This document shows positions 24,783-33,416 of a stretch of DNA of 64,000 nucleotides, in pieces. The DNA lies in the NCBI RefSeq assembly GCF_014696715.1, contig NZ_JACJQO010000022.1, positions 586,077 through 650,076 of the forward strand. Direction: 5' to 3'. Under the pieces are notes generated by a model. It ran no database searches. It saw nothing but the letters and a program-made list of their open reading frames with translations, and had not been told where the DNA came from. The stretch comes from Pseudanabaena sp. FACHB-2040 (lineage in GTDB: Bacteria; Cyanobacteriota; Cyanobacteriia; Phormidesmidales; Phormidesmidaceae). Position 1 is the first letter of the stretch. Every line of letters begins with the position of its first letter. The position numbers and the translations under genes are program-made.

Positions 24783-26004
24783 TCACCGCAGCACTGCCCA
24801 GCAGCTCCAACGCTGCCTGATACTGAGGGTCTTCCCCAGTTCCGAAGGTTTCTCGGCCCAGCGGCTTGACTTCGACAACCTGGTCGGGGGTAATGCCTAG
24901 GCGGTTGATGTCATGGTGGTCGGGAGTTTCGTACTTGGCCACCGTCACTGCCAGCCCAGCCCCATCGGAGAGATCAAACAGCGACTGAATTAGCCCCTTG
25001 CCAAAGGTAACCGTTCCCACCAGCTGGGCTCGGCCATTGTCCTGTAGCGCCCCGGCCAAAATCTCGCTGGCGCTGGCAGTGCCTTCATTGACCAACACCA
25101 CTAGCGGGTCTTCAGTTAGCGCAGGGCCGTGGGCCTCAAAGCTATCTAAAATGCCCTGGCGGCTGACCGTGTAAACAATCGTGCCTTCATCCAGCCAGAG
25201 CCGAGCGATCTCAATTCCGGCCTGCAGCAGCCCGCCAGGGTTGTTGCGCAAATCTAGGATGTAGGCGTCTGCCCCGTCTTTTTCCAGCCGCTTAATGGCA
25301 GCCGACAGCTCGCTGCTGGCGTTGGCATTGAACTGGCTCAGCCGCAGGTAGCCCACCTTGAGACCCTCCGGCGTGGCCCGCAAATCAGCTGAAACCGGAT
25401 TGAGCGTGATGCGATCGCGCACCAAGGTAACCTCAAATGGCTCTGCCGTATCGGTGCGCTCAAGGGTGAGGGTAACCTTGGTGCCAGCTGGGCCTCGCAT
25501 GCGGTTAGCCGCTTCATCTAAAGTCAGCTGGTGGGTGTCTGTGCCCTCAATCTTGAGCACCCGATCCTTAGGCTGAATGCCAGCCTGCTCTGCTGGAGAC
25601 CCCTCAATCGGTGCAATCACGCTCAGCGCGTTGTCGGCCTCTCCCTTAGTGATCTGCAGACCCACCCCAGTCAGTTCACCCGAGGTGCTGGTTTGCAGGC
25701 TGCGGTACTGCTCTGGCCGCAGCAGCCGGGTATAGGGATCTTCCAGAACCGCCAACATGCCCTGAATAGTGGTGTAGGTCGTATCTCGGTCATTCAAGGA
25801 CTGTTTCAAGGCGCGCTGCCGGATAAACCACCAGTTTTGGTGGTTAAACGTTTCATCTAGGTAGGCGCGATTGACAATGCGCCAGACCTCAGATACCAGG
25901 TTTTGCTCATCCGTTAAGGCCCAAGCTGGCCCGTGGCCAACGCCAAGCCACAAGAACCCTAACAGCACCAGACCAAAAATAACGGTTCGTAAACGTGCTC
26001 TCAT
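24766..26004 (-). CDS. ctpA: Carboxyl-terminal processing protease (S41), CtpA
   Basis: A 412-aa exported serine protease. A signal peptide (1-29, ending AWA) is followed by a PDZ domain (about 105-190) and the S41 catalytic domain. Ser311 in NEGTASASEIL and Lys336 in TFGKGLIQS have the 25-residue spacing of the Ser/Lys dyad in D1 processing protease. In cyanobacteria CtpA trims the C-terminus of the photosystem II D1 precursor in the thylakoid lumen. It is divergent from petBD, an arrangement I recall from other cyanobacteria. The HD gene follows with overlap. Confidence 0.92.
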   Translation of the reverse strand: MRARLRTVIFGLVLLGFLWLGVGHGPAWALTDEQNLVSEVWRIVNRAYLDETFNHQNWWFIRQRALKQSLNDRDTTYTTIQGMLAVLEDPYTRLLRPEQYRSLQTSTSGELTGVGLQITKGEADNALSVIAPIEGSPAEQAGIQPKDRVLKIEGTDTHQLTLDEAANRMRGPAGTKVTLTLERTDTAEPFEVTLVRDRITLNPVSADLRATPEGLKVGYLRLSQFNANASSELSAAIKRLEKDGADAYILDLRNNPGGLLQAGIEIARLWLDEGTIVYTVSRQGILDSFEAHGPALTEDPLVVLVNEGTASASEILAGALQDNGRAQLVGTVTFGKGLIQSLFDLSDGAGLAVTVAKYETPDHHDINRLGITPDQVVEVKPLGRETFGTGEDPQYQAALELLGSAAVIAGVS

Positions 26005-26505
26005 ATCCTCTAATAATAATCCCTGCTCTAGAGAATGCCTGCTGTTAGTCGTTGGCTATCTCTACCTCCCAAGCGACCTCTTCTGGAAGAAAGGTCGTCA
26101 GAAAAACGCTCCAGAAAAAGTTTGAGATAGGGTTGCTGACCATAAGCTGTCCATCATTATTGAATATTCAACCCTGTCTCTTTTTTCTTTCCTAGAAGAT
26201 ACTGGCAGCTTGGCTGCCAGCCCAATCGGCTTTACCCGCTGGGGACGCTAGCTGTCGGGGAAACAGCTGTAAAGAAAAGTAATTGAACATTGTAAACTTT
26301 TGTTCCAATTCTGATATCTGCCCCCAGGCTAACGATGCAGCCTAGAGGCCGCCTAGCTGCCCCGCCGGTTGAAAAGCGACGTTTGGAGCAGCCCTTAGGC
26401 CTCGGTCAAGCCCTTGAAATCAGCGTATTTCGATCACCTTGACAGGAGCGACTATGTTACATTTTTTATTGACGGCAATTATAGATTTATCGGGCTTCCC
26501 GCTTC
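26005..26505. promoter_or_regulatory. Divergent ctpA / petBD control region
   Basis: This 501-base gap must carry promoters for both ctpA and petBD. An imperfect inverted repeat AATTGAACA (26281-26289) and TGTTCCAATT (26301-26310), with one unpaired G, could be an operator. Near the petB side an AGGAG (26444-26448) precedes a small reading frame described separately. I cannot place -10 and -35 boxes reliably. Confidence 0.45.
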
Positions 26506-26543
26506 ATGTTTACCAAGCAAGTTACAGACTCCAAAACCTTTAA
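26454..26543 (+). CDS. Possible upstream short reading frame overlapping petB start
   Basis: An ATG at 26454 is preceded at ideal distance (five bases) by AGGAG, while the petB ATG at 26506 has no Shine-Dalgarno. The frame encodes 29 residues ([15 protein letters not shown] and onward) and stops at TAA 26541-26543, inside codon 12 of petB and out of frame with it. If translated, it could couple ribosome flow to petB initiation or limit it. The hydrophobic peptide itself resembles no family I know. Chance is also possible. Confidence 0.35.
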   Translation: MLHFLLTAIIDLSGFPLHVYQASYRLQNL

Positions 26544-27174
26544 GTGGTTTAACGAGCGGCTGGAGATTCAGGCCCTTGCCGACGATATATCCAGCAAGTA
26601 CGTGCCCCCTCACGTCAACATCTTCTACTGCCTGGGGGGCATTACCCTGACCTGCTTCCTGATCCAGTTCGCCACTGGATTTGCCATGACCTTCTACTAC
26701 AAGCCAACCGTTACCGATGCCTTTAGCTCGGTGCAGTACCTCATGACCGAGGTCAACTTCGGCTGGCTGATTCGCTCCATTCACCGCTGGTCTGCCAGCA
26801 TGATGGTGCTGATGATGATCCTCCACGTCTTCCGGGTCTATCTAACCGGCGGCTTCAAGAAGCCCCGTGAGCTGACCTGGATCACAGGCGTGGTGCTGGC
26901 GGTTATTACGGTTTCGTTTGGTGTGACTGGCTACTCTCTGCCCTGGGATCAGGTGGGATACTGGGCTGTAAAAATCGTGTCTGGTGTACCCGGTGCGATT
27001 CCCGTTGTGGGCACCAGCATTGTTGAGCTGATGCGGGGTGGAGATGCTGTTGGTCAGGCGACTCTGACTCGCTTCTACAGCCTTCACACGTTCGTTCTGC
27101 CTTGGGCGATTGCGGTCTTCATGCTGCTTCACTTCCTGATGATCCGCAAGCAAGGCATCTCCGGCCCCTTGTAA
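26506..27174 (+). CDS. petB: Cytochrome b6 of the b6f complex
   Basis: A 222-aa thylakoid membrane protein with four transmembrane helices. Haem ligands His93, His107, His194 and His209 are present, as is Cys42 for the covalent c-type haem in NIFYCLGG. The residues correspond to the usual numbering with a seven-residue longer N-terminus, as in other cyanobacteria. It carries electrons from plastoquinol with PetD, PetA and PetC. The first gene of a two-gene operon with petD (72-base gap). Its ATG lacks a ribosome binding site; see the upstream short frame. Confidence 0.97.
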   Translation: MFTKQVTDSKTFKWFNERLEIQALADDISSKYVPPHVNIFYCLGGITLTCFLIQFATGFAMTFYYKPTVTDAFSSVQYLMTEVNFGWLIRSIHRWSASMMVLMMILHVFRVYLTGGFKKPRELTWITGVVLAVITVSFGVTGYSLPWDQVGYWAVKIVSGVPGAIPVVGTSIVELMRGGDAVGQATLTRFYSLHTFVLPWAIAVFMLLHFLMIRKQGISGPL

Positions 27175-27246
27175 GTAACCCTTGTAAGTGTCGGTGCACA
27201 GCCGTTGAGATTCTACTAGACCCTACTTGGAGATAAGAGTTTAGAC

Positions 27247-27729
27247 ATGGCAACGATTAAGAAGCCGGATCTGAGCGATCCCCAGCTTAGAGAAAAGTTG
27301 ATGCAAGGCATGGGCCATAACTACTATGGTGAGCCCGCCTGGCCCAACGATTTGCTCTACATTTTCCCCGTTGTAATTCTGGGAACCATTGCCCTATGTG
27401 TTGGGCTAGCGGTTCTAGATCCCGCAATGGTAGGTGAGCCCGCTGACCCCTTCGCTACCCCGCTGGAAATTCTGCCTGAGTGGTATCTCTACCCGACTTT
27501 CCAGATTTTGCGAATCGTGCCCAACAAGCTTCTGGGGATTGGCGCGATGACCGCAATTCCTTTGGGCCTGATGCTCGTTCCCTTCATTGAGAACGTCAAT
27601 AAGTTCCAAAATCCTTTCCGTCGGCCTGTAGCGACGACCTTGTTTCTCATTGGCACTCTAGCCACCCTATGGCTAGGGATCGGTGCGACTTTCCCCATCG
27701 ATAAGTCTCTGACGTTGGGCCTGTTTTAG
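27247..27729 (+). CDS. petD: Cytochrome b6f complex subunit IV
   Basis: A 160-aa protein of exactly the usual length, with three transmembrane helices. The PEWY motif of the Qo quinol site (PEWYLYP, residues 77-83) is intact, and the N-terminal [24 protein letters not shown] block is the standard one. With cytochrome b6 it forms the core of the b6f complex in the thylakoid. It ends the petBD operon, which is closed by the strong terminator at 27752. Confidence 0.97.
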   Translation: MATIKKPDLSDPQLREKLMQGMGHNYYGEPAWPNDLLYIFPVVILGTIALCVGLAVLDPAMVGEPADPFATPLEILPEWYLYPTFQILRIVPNKLLGIGAMTAIPLGLMLVPFIENVNKFQNPFRRPVATTLFLIGTLATLWLGIGATFPIDKSLTLGLF

Positions 27730-27751
27730 TTAACCCCCCTTGTCGATCATG

Positions 27752-27796
27752 AACAAGCCTGTGACAGGATTACACCCTGTCACAGGCTTGTTTTTT
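27752..27796 (+). terminator. Rho-independent terminator of petBD
   Basis: A perfect 17-bp stem (27752-27768 with 27776-27792, AACAAGCCTGTGACAGG and its complement), a seven-base loop and a run of six T. It lies 23 bases after the petD stop. Confidence 0.93.
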
Positions 27797-27907
27797 GTAG
27801 CTTTTGATGCCGTAATATGAAAAAGGGTGCATCCGGTTATCCAAGCCTTGTCATAGGCTCAGAATCTTTTGGCTACAGTTCGCTGGCTATAGTCAACCGG
27901 GGGAAAG

Positions 27908-28327
27908 GTGAAGCAAGAACATTTGGTCGTTTCTAGTCGTTTAGATGTGCTTAACCAGGTGCAGTACTGGTTTAAAGACGTCTGTCATTCTTCAGATACG
28001 GATACAACTTGGGTTAGCAATTATGTGGACCGGTTAACCATTGCGTTAACTGAGGGGTTTACGAATGCTGTGCGCCACGCTCATGCGGAACTGCCCCCAG
28101 ATACCACGATTGATATTGACCTGTCTTTTGGCCGCGATCGCATCGAGATTCGCATTTGGGATCACGGCCAGCCCTTCAACCCCGAAGAGCTGCAAGAGCC
28201 TGAACCTGGAGCATTGCTAGATGGGGGCTATGGCTGGTTTTTGCTGCGACGGCTGGCTGACCGAGTAACCTATCAGCGGGTCAAAGATGGCCGCAACTGT
28301 CTCTCTATTGTTCAATATGGCACTTGA
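27908..28327 (+). CDS. Anti-sigma regulatory factor, RsbW-like kinase
   Basis: A 139-aa GHKL ATPase domain alone. The N box is LTEGFTNAVRHAH (Glu49, Asn53), the G1 box DHGQPF (85-90) and the G2-like box GGYGWFLL (106-113). This matches the RsbW/SpoIIAB class, which binds a sigma factor or phosphorylates an anti-anti-sigma protein. The start is a GTG at 27908, with GGGGGAAAG just upstream. No sigma factor or STAS partner lies nearby, so its target must be elsewhere. It stands between the petD terminator and a glycosyltransferase. Confidence 0.88.
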   Translation: MKQEHLVVSSRLDVLNQVQYWFKDVCHSSDTDTTWVSNYVDRLTIALTEGFTNAVRHAHAELPPDTTIDIDLSFGRDRIEIRIWDHGQPFNPEELQEPEPGALLDGGYGWFLLRRLADRVTYQRVKDGRNCLSIVQYGT

Positions 28328-28391
28328 GATAACCCCACTAATCTCATGGCCTTATTCAAAAAATAATCATAAGAGTCTAGATCGCCCGTGA

Positions 28392-29594
28392 TTGTCCGTT
28401 ACCGATGTTGATCTTGTGAAATCTCGGCATTCTGTGCGATCGCAACCTGCAGCCACCTTTGTCTTTCTAGAGGTCTTTTCCTGCGAAGGCGGGATTCAAT
28501 CCTACGTCAAGGACGTCTTGGGGGCCTACCTACAGCAGCCAGATCCGCCTGTTTCCGACGTTTTTTTACTGCGAGATGGGTCAGCCTGCAATAACCCACT
28601 AGAAGGCAGCGCCCTGAGGTTTCACTACCTAGCTTCACCCGTAGCCCAGGTAGGCCGTATTCGTCTGGCAGTAGCCCTTACCCTGCATTTGTGGCGGCAG
28701 CGGCCTCAGCAAGTCATCTGTGGTCATGTGCTTTTGACTCCGCTAGTCCATCAACTGTGCCGTCTGTTGGGCCTGCCACATACGGTCATGACCTATGGCA
28801 AGGAGGTTTGGTTCCCGCTGCCTGACAGAGAACGGCGGGCCCTGCAGCAGGCTCAAGCTATCTGGTGCATCAGCCGCTACAGCCGCGACCTAGCCTGTGC
28901 CGCCAACAAACTGAATCCTAAGCAGATGCATTTGCTGCCCTGTGTGGTGGATGGCGCTGTTTTCACACCTGGCCCACCCGTGCCAGAGCTGGTGCAGCAA
29001 TACGGTTTACAGGGTTGTAAGGTGCTCATGACTGTGGCTCGGCTCTGGGCCGGGGATATTTATAAAGGCGTCGACGTGACGATTCGGGCACTACCTGCGA
29101 TCGCAGCGACTATTCCTACAGTCAAGTATTTAATTATCGGTCGGGGAGACGATCAGCCCCGACTAGCGCAGTTGGCTCAAGACTTAGGCATTGCGGATCG
29201 GGTCGTGTTTGCTGGATTTGTGCCCACTGCCCAGCTGCCTGACCACTACCGACTAGCTGATGCTTACGTTATGCCGTCCCAGGAAGGCTTTGGTATTGTT
29301 TACCTAGAGGCGATGGCCTGCGGCATTCCGGTGCTGGCTGGCGATGCCGATGGCTCCGCTGACCCTCTGCAGGATGGCCGCCTGGGTTGGCGGGTGCCAC
29401 ACCGAGACCCACAGGCCGTAGCGAGAGCCTGTATTGAAATCCTAGAAGGAGAAGACCCTCGCTGTCGGGGTGAGTGGCTGCGGCAGGAAACCCTGACCCA
29501 CTTCAGCCCAGAAGCGCTGGCTGCCCAACTACATCAGCTATTGCAGCCCGCTAACTTCAAGGCGGAGGGGAACCAAGACGCAAAGCTACAATAG
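28392..29594 (+). CDS. Glycosyltransferase family 4
   Basis: A 400-aa cytosolic or membrane-associated GT-B enzyme. The N-terminal acceptor domain begins at FLEVFSCEGGIQSYV; the C-terminal domain carries the EX7E motif (Glu298 to Glu306 in QEGFGIVYLEAMACGIPVLAG) that binds the sugar nucleotide. It also has a GKEVWFPLP segment and a TVARLWAGDIYKGVD motif typical of family 4. The acceptor is unknown; extracellular polysaccharide or glycolipid synthesis is usual. The TTG at 28392 is the longest start; a GTG at 28416 is a fair alternative. It is not in a polysaccharide cluster. Confidence 0.85.
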   Translation: MSVTDVDLVKSRHSVRSQPAATFVFLEVFSCEGGIQSYVKDVLGAYLQQPDPPVSDVFLLRDGSACNNPLEGSALRFHYLASPVAQVGRIRLAVALTLHLWRQRPQQVICGHVLLTPLVHQLCRLLGLPHTVMTYGKEVWFPLPDRERRALQQAQAIWCISRYSRDLACAANKLNPKQMHLLPCVVDGAVFTPGPPVPELVQQYGLQGCKVLMTVARLWAGDIYKGVDVTIRALPAIAATIPTVKYLIIGRGDDQPRLAQLAQDLGIADRVVFAGFVPTAQLPDHYRLADAYVMPSQEGFGIVYLEAMACGIPVLAGDADGSADPLQDGRLGWRVPHRDPQAVARACIEILEGEDPRCRGEWLRQETLTHFSPEALAAQLHQLLQPANFKAEGNQDAKLQ

Positions 29595-29685
29595 AGTTCG
29601 CGGGTTTTAGAGCTCAGGATGAACTGACCTGAAGCCTTGCCACATCCCTGGCCCCTCGTACTTTACGTAATGCTGAGGCAAAAGC

Positions 29686-30090
29686 GTGAACTCTAACGAC
29701 TTTAAACAGATACAACTCAATTTCTCTGGAGCCGGGTGCTGGCTAACGGTCATTGCCGCCGCCTGGCTGTTGGGAGCAGTGGGGCTAGGCTGGTTGGTTA
29801 AATCCGTACTGGTTCTTGTCCTTTTGCTGGCTTTGGCCCCAGTCTTGGCGTTTGTGGGCTTGCGCTGGTGGCTGAAGCGAAATCTGGTGCAGGGCAAGTG
29901 CCCGACCTGTAGCCTTGACCTCACTGGGCTAAAAAATACTGGCACCCTTTGCCCCAACTGCGGTACCGCTGTGGAAGCCAAGGACGGCATTTTTCAGCGC
30001 TCTACGCCAGAAGGCACCATCGACGTTGCAGCGGTCGAGGTGCCGGTCGTTGAAGTCTTGCCCGAGAGGCTTGATAGGGCTGATGACTAG
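29686..30090 (+). CDS. Two-helix membrane protein with zinc ribbon
   Basis: A 134-aa protein. Two hydrophobic segments (about residues 17-36 and 39-62) are followed by a four-cysteine zinc ribbon (Cys72/Cys75, Cys89/Cys92). The acidic tail is Val/Glu-rich. The start is a GTG at 29686 with GAGG seven bases before it. The layout mirrors the zinc-ribbon membrane protein at 17427, in reversed order. I do not know a function. Confidence 0.65.
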   Translation: MNSNDFKQIQLNFSGAGCWLTVIAAAWLLGAVGLGWLVKSVLVLVLLLALAPVLAFVGLRWWLKRNLVQGKCPTCSLDLTGLKNTGTLCPNCGTAVEAKDGIFQRSTPEGTIDVAAVEVPVVEVLPERLDRADD

Positions 30091-30093
30091 CGC

Positions 30094-30165
30094 AGATGGG
30101 GGAGACACGGGGACGCCGGGAAGGAAGCCCTTCGTCTCCGCATCTCTAGATTAACGGCGCGTTAA
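30094..30165. repeat. Paired inverted repeats between convergent genes
   Basis: Between two convergent genes there are two stem-loops. The first pairs AGATGGGGGAGAC (30094-30106) with GTCTCCGCATCT (30134-30145), one base unpaired, and is G-rich on the + strand. The second, TTAACG-GCG-CGTTAA at 30151-30165, is followed by TTTT and overlaps the stop codon of the leftward gene. They may terminate the rightward transcript. Confidence 0.5.
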
Positions 30166-30596
30166 TTTTGACTGATCGACAGGGTATAGGGAGTTTGAGC
30201 GGCTGTCTCATTGCCCACGTAGATGCTGTAGACTCCCTGGTTGAGCAGCCCAGGAGAGGTAATGCGGCCATCGTTGAAGCGATCTGTTGTGCGGCACTCG
30301 CTGAAGCCGCCAGGGCCTTGAATAAATAGCGTTACCTTACCTTCACCCTGTAAAGCAATGTTGAGGGAAGCGAAGGTCTCTGTGACCTGAAGCGTTTGGC
30401 TGGGAGCAGCGGGCAGGTTGCCACAGGCTGAGCTTTGGCTGCCGCCAGACAGGCCACTAACCTGCACAGTGCCAGATAGGGGTGTCGTTAGAGCTTGACT
30501 GCGAGCGATGGGTGCCATGCTGAAGACCGAAGCCAGAGCTAGGGGGATAGCCAACCAACGAACTTGAAACGGTTGCACCAGTAATCCTTTCAACAT
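30162..30596 (-). CDS. Secreted protein of unknown function
   Basis: A 144-aa protein with a signal peptide (residues 1-34, hydrophobic WLAIPLALASVFSM, cleavage near ARSQA). The mature domain is beta-rich, with a cysteine pair in SACGNLPAA and SECRTTDRF and the FIQGPGGFSEC segment. The pattern suggests a small beta-sandwich of the pre-peptidase C-terminal type (VYSIYVGN and LSI near the end), but I am not sure. Convergent with the zinc-ribbon gene; function unknown. Confidence 0.65.
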   Translation of the reverse strand: MLKGLLVQPFQVRWLAIPLALASVFSMAPIARSQALTTPLSGTVQVSGLSGGSQSSACGNLPAAPSQTLQVTETFASLNIALQGEGKVTLFIQGPGGFSECRTTDRFNDGRITSPGLLNQGVYSIYVGNETAAQTPYTLSISQN

Positions 30597-30826
30597 AAAT
30601 CCCTCACTCGTATGCGTTGCTCCAGATACTTCTATGCTAGTCTTCTGCCCAAAGGAAGATAAACGTTCTGTGCCAGTTCTTTAAATGGCAAAAGTTCCCT
30701 AAGCTGTTTGGCCAGAATTTACGCAGAAAACGTATCCAGATCGGAGCTGGGATGCTAAAAAGGAGAACAATTTAGGCAGACTGTGCGTTCTACTTTTCCC
30801 TCACGGATTGATCAGGGTCGGCTGCT

Positions 30827-33013
30827 ATGGCGCATACCGCTCAACGCCAAACTTCTTCTACTCAAACAGGTACCGCAACTGCTCTAGTCGTTGCCACTAA
30901 GCCCACTCTGGGTCTACGGCGGCTGGTCGCTTGGGCCTTGGAGGTTAGCCTGCTGGTGGGCAGTGCCGCTTTGCCCTGGGCCATTGGAGAAGCGGTAAGA
31001 CAAACGACTGATTCTGGAGTTCCTCTCAATCCTGCAGTCTCTAGAGTTGAAGGTGCGATCGCACGTACCCTCAACCTGCCCAAGCAGCCCCGCCTTACCC
31101 AAGTGCCGCCACTCACCAATCTGCTCTGGTTTAGCGCCCTAGGGCTGCCGCTGGTGCTGGCAGGCTCCCAACTGTACTGGCTGGCCAGCACTGGCAAAAC
31201 GCTACCCAAGCACTGGCTGGGCCTGCGCGTCGTAACGCGAGACGGATCGCCACCAGGGGGCCTGCGCACTCTGCAGCGAGAATTGAGCCGTTGGGGACTG
31301 CCGCTAGTAGTCGCCTATGGCCTCTGGTTCGGCAGTGGTGCTTTTCCCCAAATCGGTCTGCTGGGACTCTTGGCAGGGCTGGCGCTGGCGGCAGAAGGCG
31401 GCACAGGCTGGCTGAACCGCGCGCGTCGCCCCTGGCATGATTTGCTGGCAGGCACTCAGGTAGTTGCTGCAGGCGTGTATTTTCCTGTTAAGCGACTGGC
31501 TACAGACAGCTATCGAGAGGTGACAGTCTCAGCCTACTCAGCCGAACCCTTTTATGGCAGCGCACTGCCCTATGCTGAGCCTGAGGGGGGAGTGAGTTCT
31601 GTGGTTTTGCTGCCCTTGGGTAGGAGACCCCCTGGCAGGGGGCAGTGGGTGCGCCAGTATCCAATCCTCGTGCTGGGTGGGCTGGTGCTGGGCGGGCTGA
31701 GCATTTTGATGGTGGGCATAGTCGGCACCCAAATCTACACTCAGCAGCAGGTGAACCAGCGCAGTAGCCAGCAGCAGACCGACGACCTGTTTTTGGCCCT
31801 GGTTGATACCCTCAGCACTCGAGCCAGCCGCCCAGAGGAGCAGCAGGCCGCCATTTTAGCCCTAGCCAGCACCCAGGATTCCCGCGCGATTCCGCTGCTA
31901 GTTGACCTACTATCCCAGGCTCAAGCGCCGCAGGTGCTAGAAGCACTGCAGCAGGGACTAGTGACTCTGGGGCCAGAGACTCTGCCCCACCTACAGCGGC
32001 TAAATCAGTCCTTGGCCAATGATATTGCTGCCTTGCCCCCCGACCAACGCCTGATCTCCCAGCAGCGGCAGCAGACGGTGAAGCGCACTTTGGCCAAACT
32101 CCTAACGCTCTACAGCGGTCAACTTCAAGGCACTCAACTGAGCCGCACCTATTTGGGGAAAGTGGTAGAGAGCCCAGATGCTTTTACGCTAGTGCTAGAT
32201 CAGGTCGATCTAGCCGGGGTGGTCTGGCAAGGATCGATTCTGTCGGGAGCGAGCTTTCGCCAAGCTCACTTTTTTGCCGCAGGGCCAGACCAGAGACCCG
32301 ATACTTATGACGATTGGGTGGCCGACTTGAGTGGTTCCGACTTGACTGAGGCTGATTTTTCGGGCGCTCGCTTGCGGTATGTGCTCCTCCAAGGAAGCAG
32401 CCTGCTGCGGGCCACCCTCAGCGGTAGCGAAGCGGCTTTTGCCGATTTTTCAGAGGCGAATTTGAGCAGTGCCCAGTTAATCAGCGCCAACCTCAGCCAG
32501 ACCCTGCTCGTGAACGCTAGCCTAGTAGGCGCAGACCTGACGGAGAGTAACTTATCTAGAGCCAACTTGACCGCTGCTCGCCTGCATCAGGCCCAGGGCA
32601 CCGGGGCTAACCTCGAAGGCGCAAATCTGACCCGAGTGGAGGGCCGCGAGGCCAACTTAAGCAACGCCAACCTGAGCGGAGCAACCCTGACTCAGGCGGA
32701 TCTGAGCGATAGCCAGTTGGCAGGCGCTAATTTCAGCGGGGCTAACCTGGAAAATGCTCGCCTACATAGGACTAATTTGCAGGCAGCCAATTTTCGGGGG
32801 GCTAACTTGAGCGGTACAGACTTTCAAGATGCTGTTTTTTCCTCGCCGACAGCTCTGGCTCCTGACAGTTTTATTGAGTCACTGCCTAATTCACAGCCCC
32901 AGGAAACGTTGACAAGCGTAGATTTTTCCAGGGCGCAAAACCTGGCTCCGGAGCAGATTGCCTATATCTGCAGGCAAGGGGGCATTCATCCGGTCTGCCC
33001 TCTCAATCCATAA
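30827..33013 (+). CDS. RDD membrane domain fused to pentapeptide repeats
   Basis: A 728-aa fusion. Residues 28-220 are an RDD domain with three hydrophobic segments and the late RRPWHDLLAGT motif (200-210). A further membrane helix lies at 280-303. Residues 315-430 look like HEAT-type helices (AILALASTQDSRAIPLLVDLL). Residues 455-690 are pentapeptide repeats of the A(D/N)Lxx type, forming a right-handed beta-helix. RDD proteins are often poorly understood transport or ion-related proteins; pentapeptide helices often bind proteins. The combined role is unknown. ycf20 follows after 43 bases and may share the transcript. Confidence 0.88.
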   Translation: MAHTAQRQTSSTQTGTATALVVATKPTLGLRRLVAWALEVSLLVGSAALPWAIGEAVRQTTDSGVPLNPAVSRVEGAIARTLNLPKQPRLTQVPPLTNLLWFSALGLPLVLAGSQLYWLASTGKTLPKHWLGLRVVTRDGSPPGGLRTLQRELSRWGLPLVVAYGLWFGSGAFPQIGLLGLLAGLALAAEGGTGWLNRARRPWHDLLAGTQVVAAGVYFPVKRLATDSYREVTVSAYSAEPFYGSALPYAEPEGGVSSVVLLPLGRRPPGRGQWVRQYPILVLGGLVLGGLSILMVGIVGTQIYTQQQVNQRSSQQQTDDLFLALVDTLSTRASRPEEQQAAILALASTQDSRAIPLLVDLLSQAQAPQVLEALQQGLVTLGPETLPHLQRLNQSLANDIAALPPDQRLISQQRQQTVKRTLAKLLTLYSGQLQGTQLSRTYLGKVVESPDAFTLVLDQVDLAGVVWQGSILSGASFRQAHFFAAGPDQRPDTYDDWVADLSGSDLTEADFSGARLRYVLLQGSSLLRATLSGSEAAFADFSEANLSSAQLISANLSQTLLVNASLVGADLTESNLSRANLTAARLHQAQGTGANLEGANLTRVEGREANLSNANLSGATLTQADLSDSQLAGANFSGANLENARLHRTNLQAANFRGANLSGTDFQDAVFSSPTALAPDSFIESLPNSQPQETLTSVDFSRAQNLAPEQIAYICRQGGIHPVCPLNP

Positions 33014-33056
33014 TAGGATTCTGAAGTAGAACGCTTTTCTCTATTGGTGCTAACCC

Positions 33057-33416
33057 ATGCAACGCACCCGCCTCAGTACACTGTTTGACACGGCAAGCAA
33101 TCAGCTCAACCGCTGGCTGTTTAACCCCTGGCGCAGGATATCAATCCTTGTCATTAGCCTGCTGGGAGGCAACTTTTTTGGGGTTGCGATCGCAGCTGTC
33201 GCCGGACAGGCCGCACAGCAAGACATTATTCTTGCTGCGATTTTGATGGTTATCAATGAACTTATTAGCCGCTTGATCTATGGCCGCAGTTGGCGCAGAC
33301 CTGGCCAAGACCGAAACGAGCCTATTTCTATCCCGCTCTTTTATGAATCTCTCAATGCCTTCAAGATAGGCACTATGTATGCGCTAGCGGCAGAAGCCTT
33401 TAAGTTGGGCAGCTAA
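33057..33416 (+). CDS. ycf20: Ycf20 / DUF565 membrane protein
   Basis: A 119-aa protein with the DUF565 signature: RLSTLFDTASNQLNRWLFNPWRR at the N-terminus, two hydrophobic segments (about residues 28-50 and 55-75) and the ESLNAFKIGTMYALAAEAFKLGS ending. Ycf20 is encoded in many algal plastids and cyanobacteria; mutants in green algae and plants affect non-photochemical quenching, so a thylakoid role is likely. It lies close behind the RDD/pentapeptide gene and overlaps the end of the convergent aldolase gene by four bases. Confidence 0.9.
   Translation: MQRTRLSTLFDTASNQLNRWLFNPWRRISILVISLLGGNFFGVAIAAVAGQAAQQDIILAAILMVINELISRLIYGRSWRRPGQDRNEPISIPLFYESLNAFKIGTMYALAAEAFKLGS

Noticed and set aside
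32340..32830. Possible DNA tandem repeat or CRISPR-like array
   Set aside because: The periodicity is 15 bases and encodes pentapeptide repeats; units are degenerate and there are no spacers.
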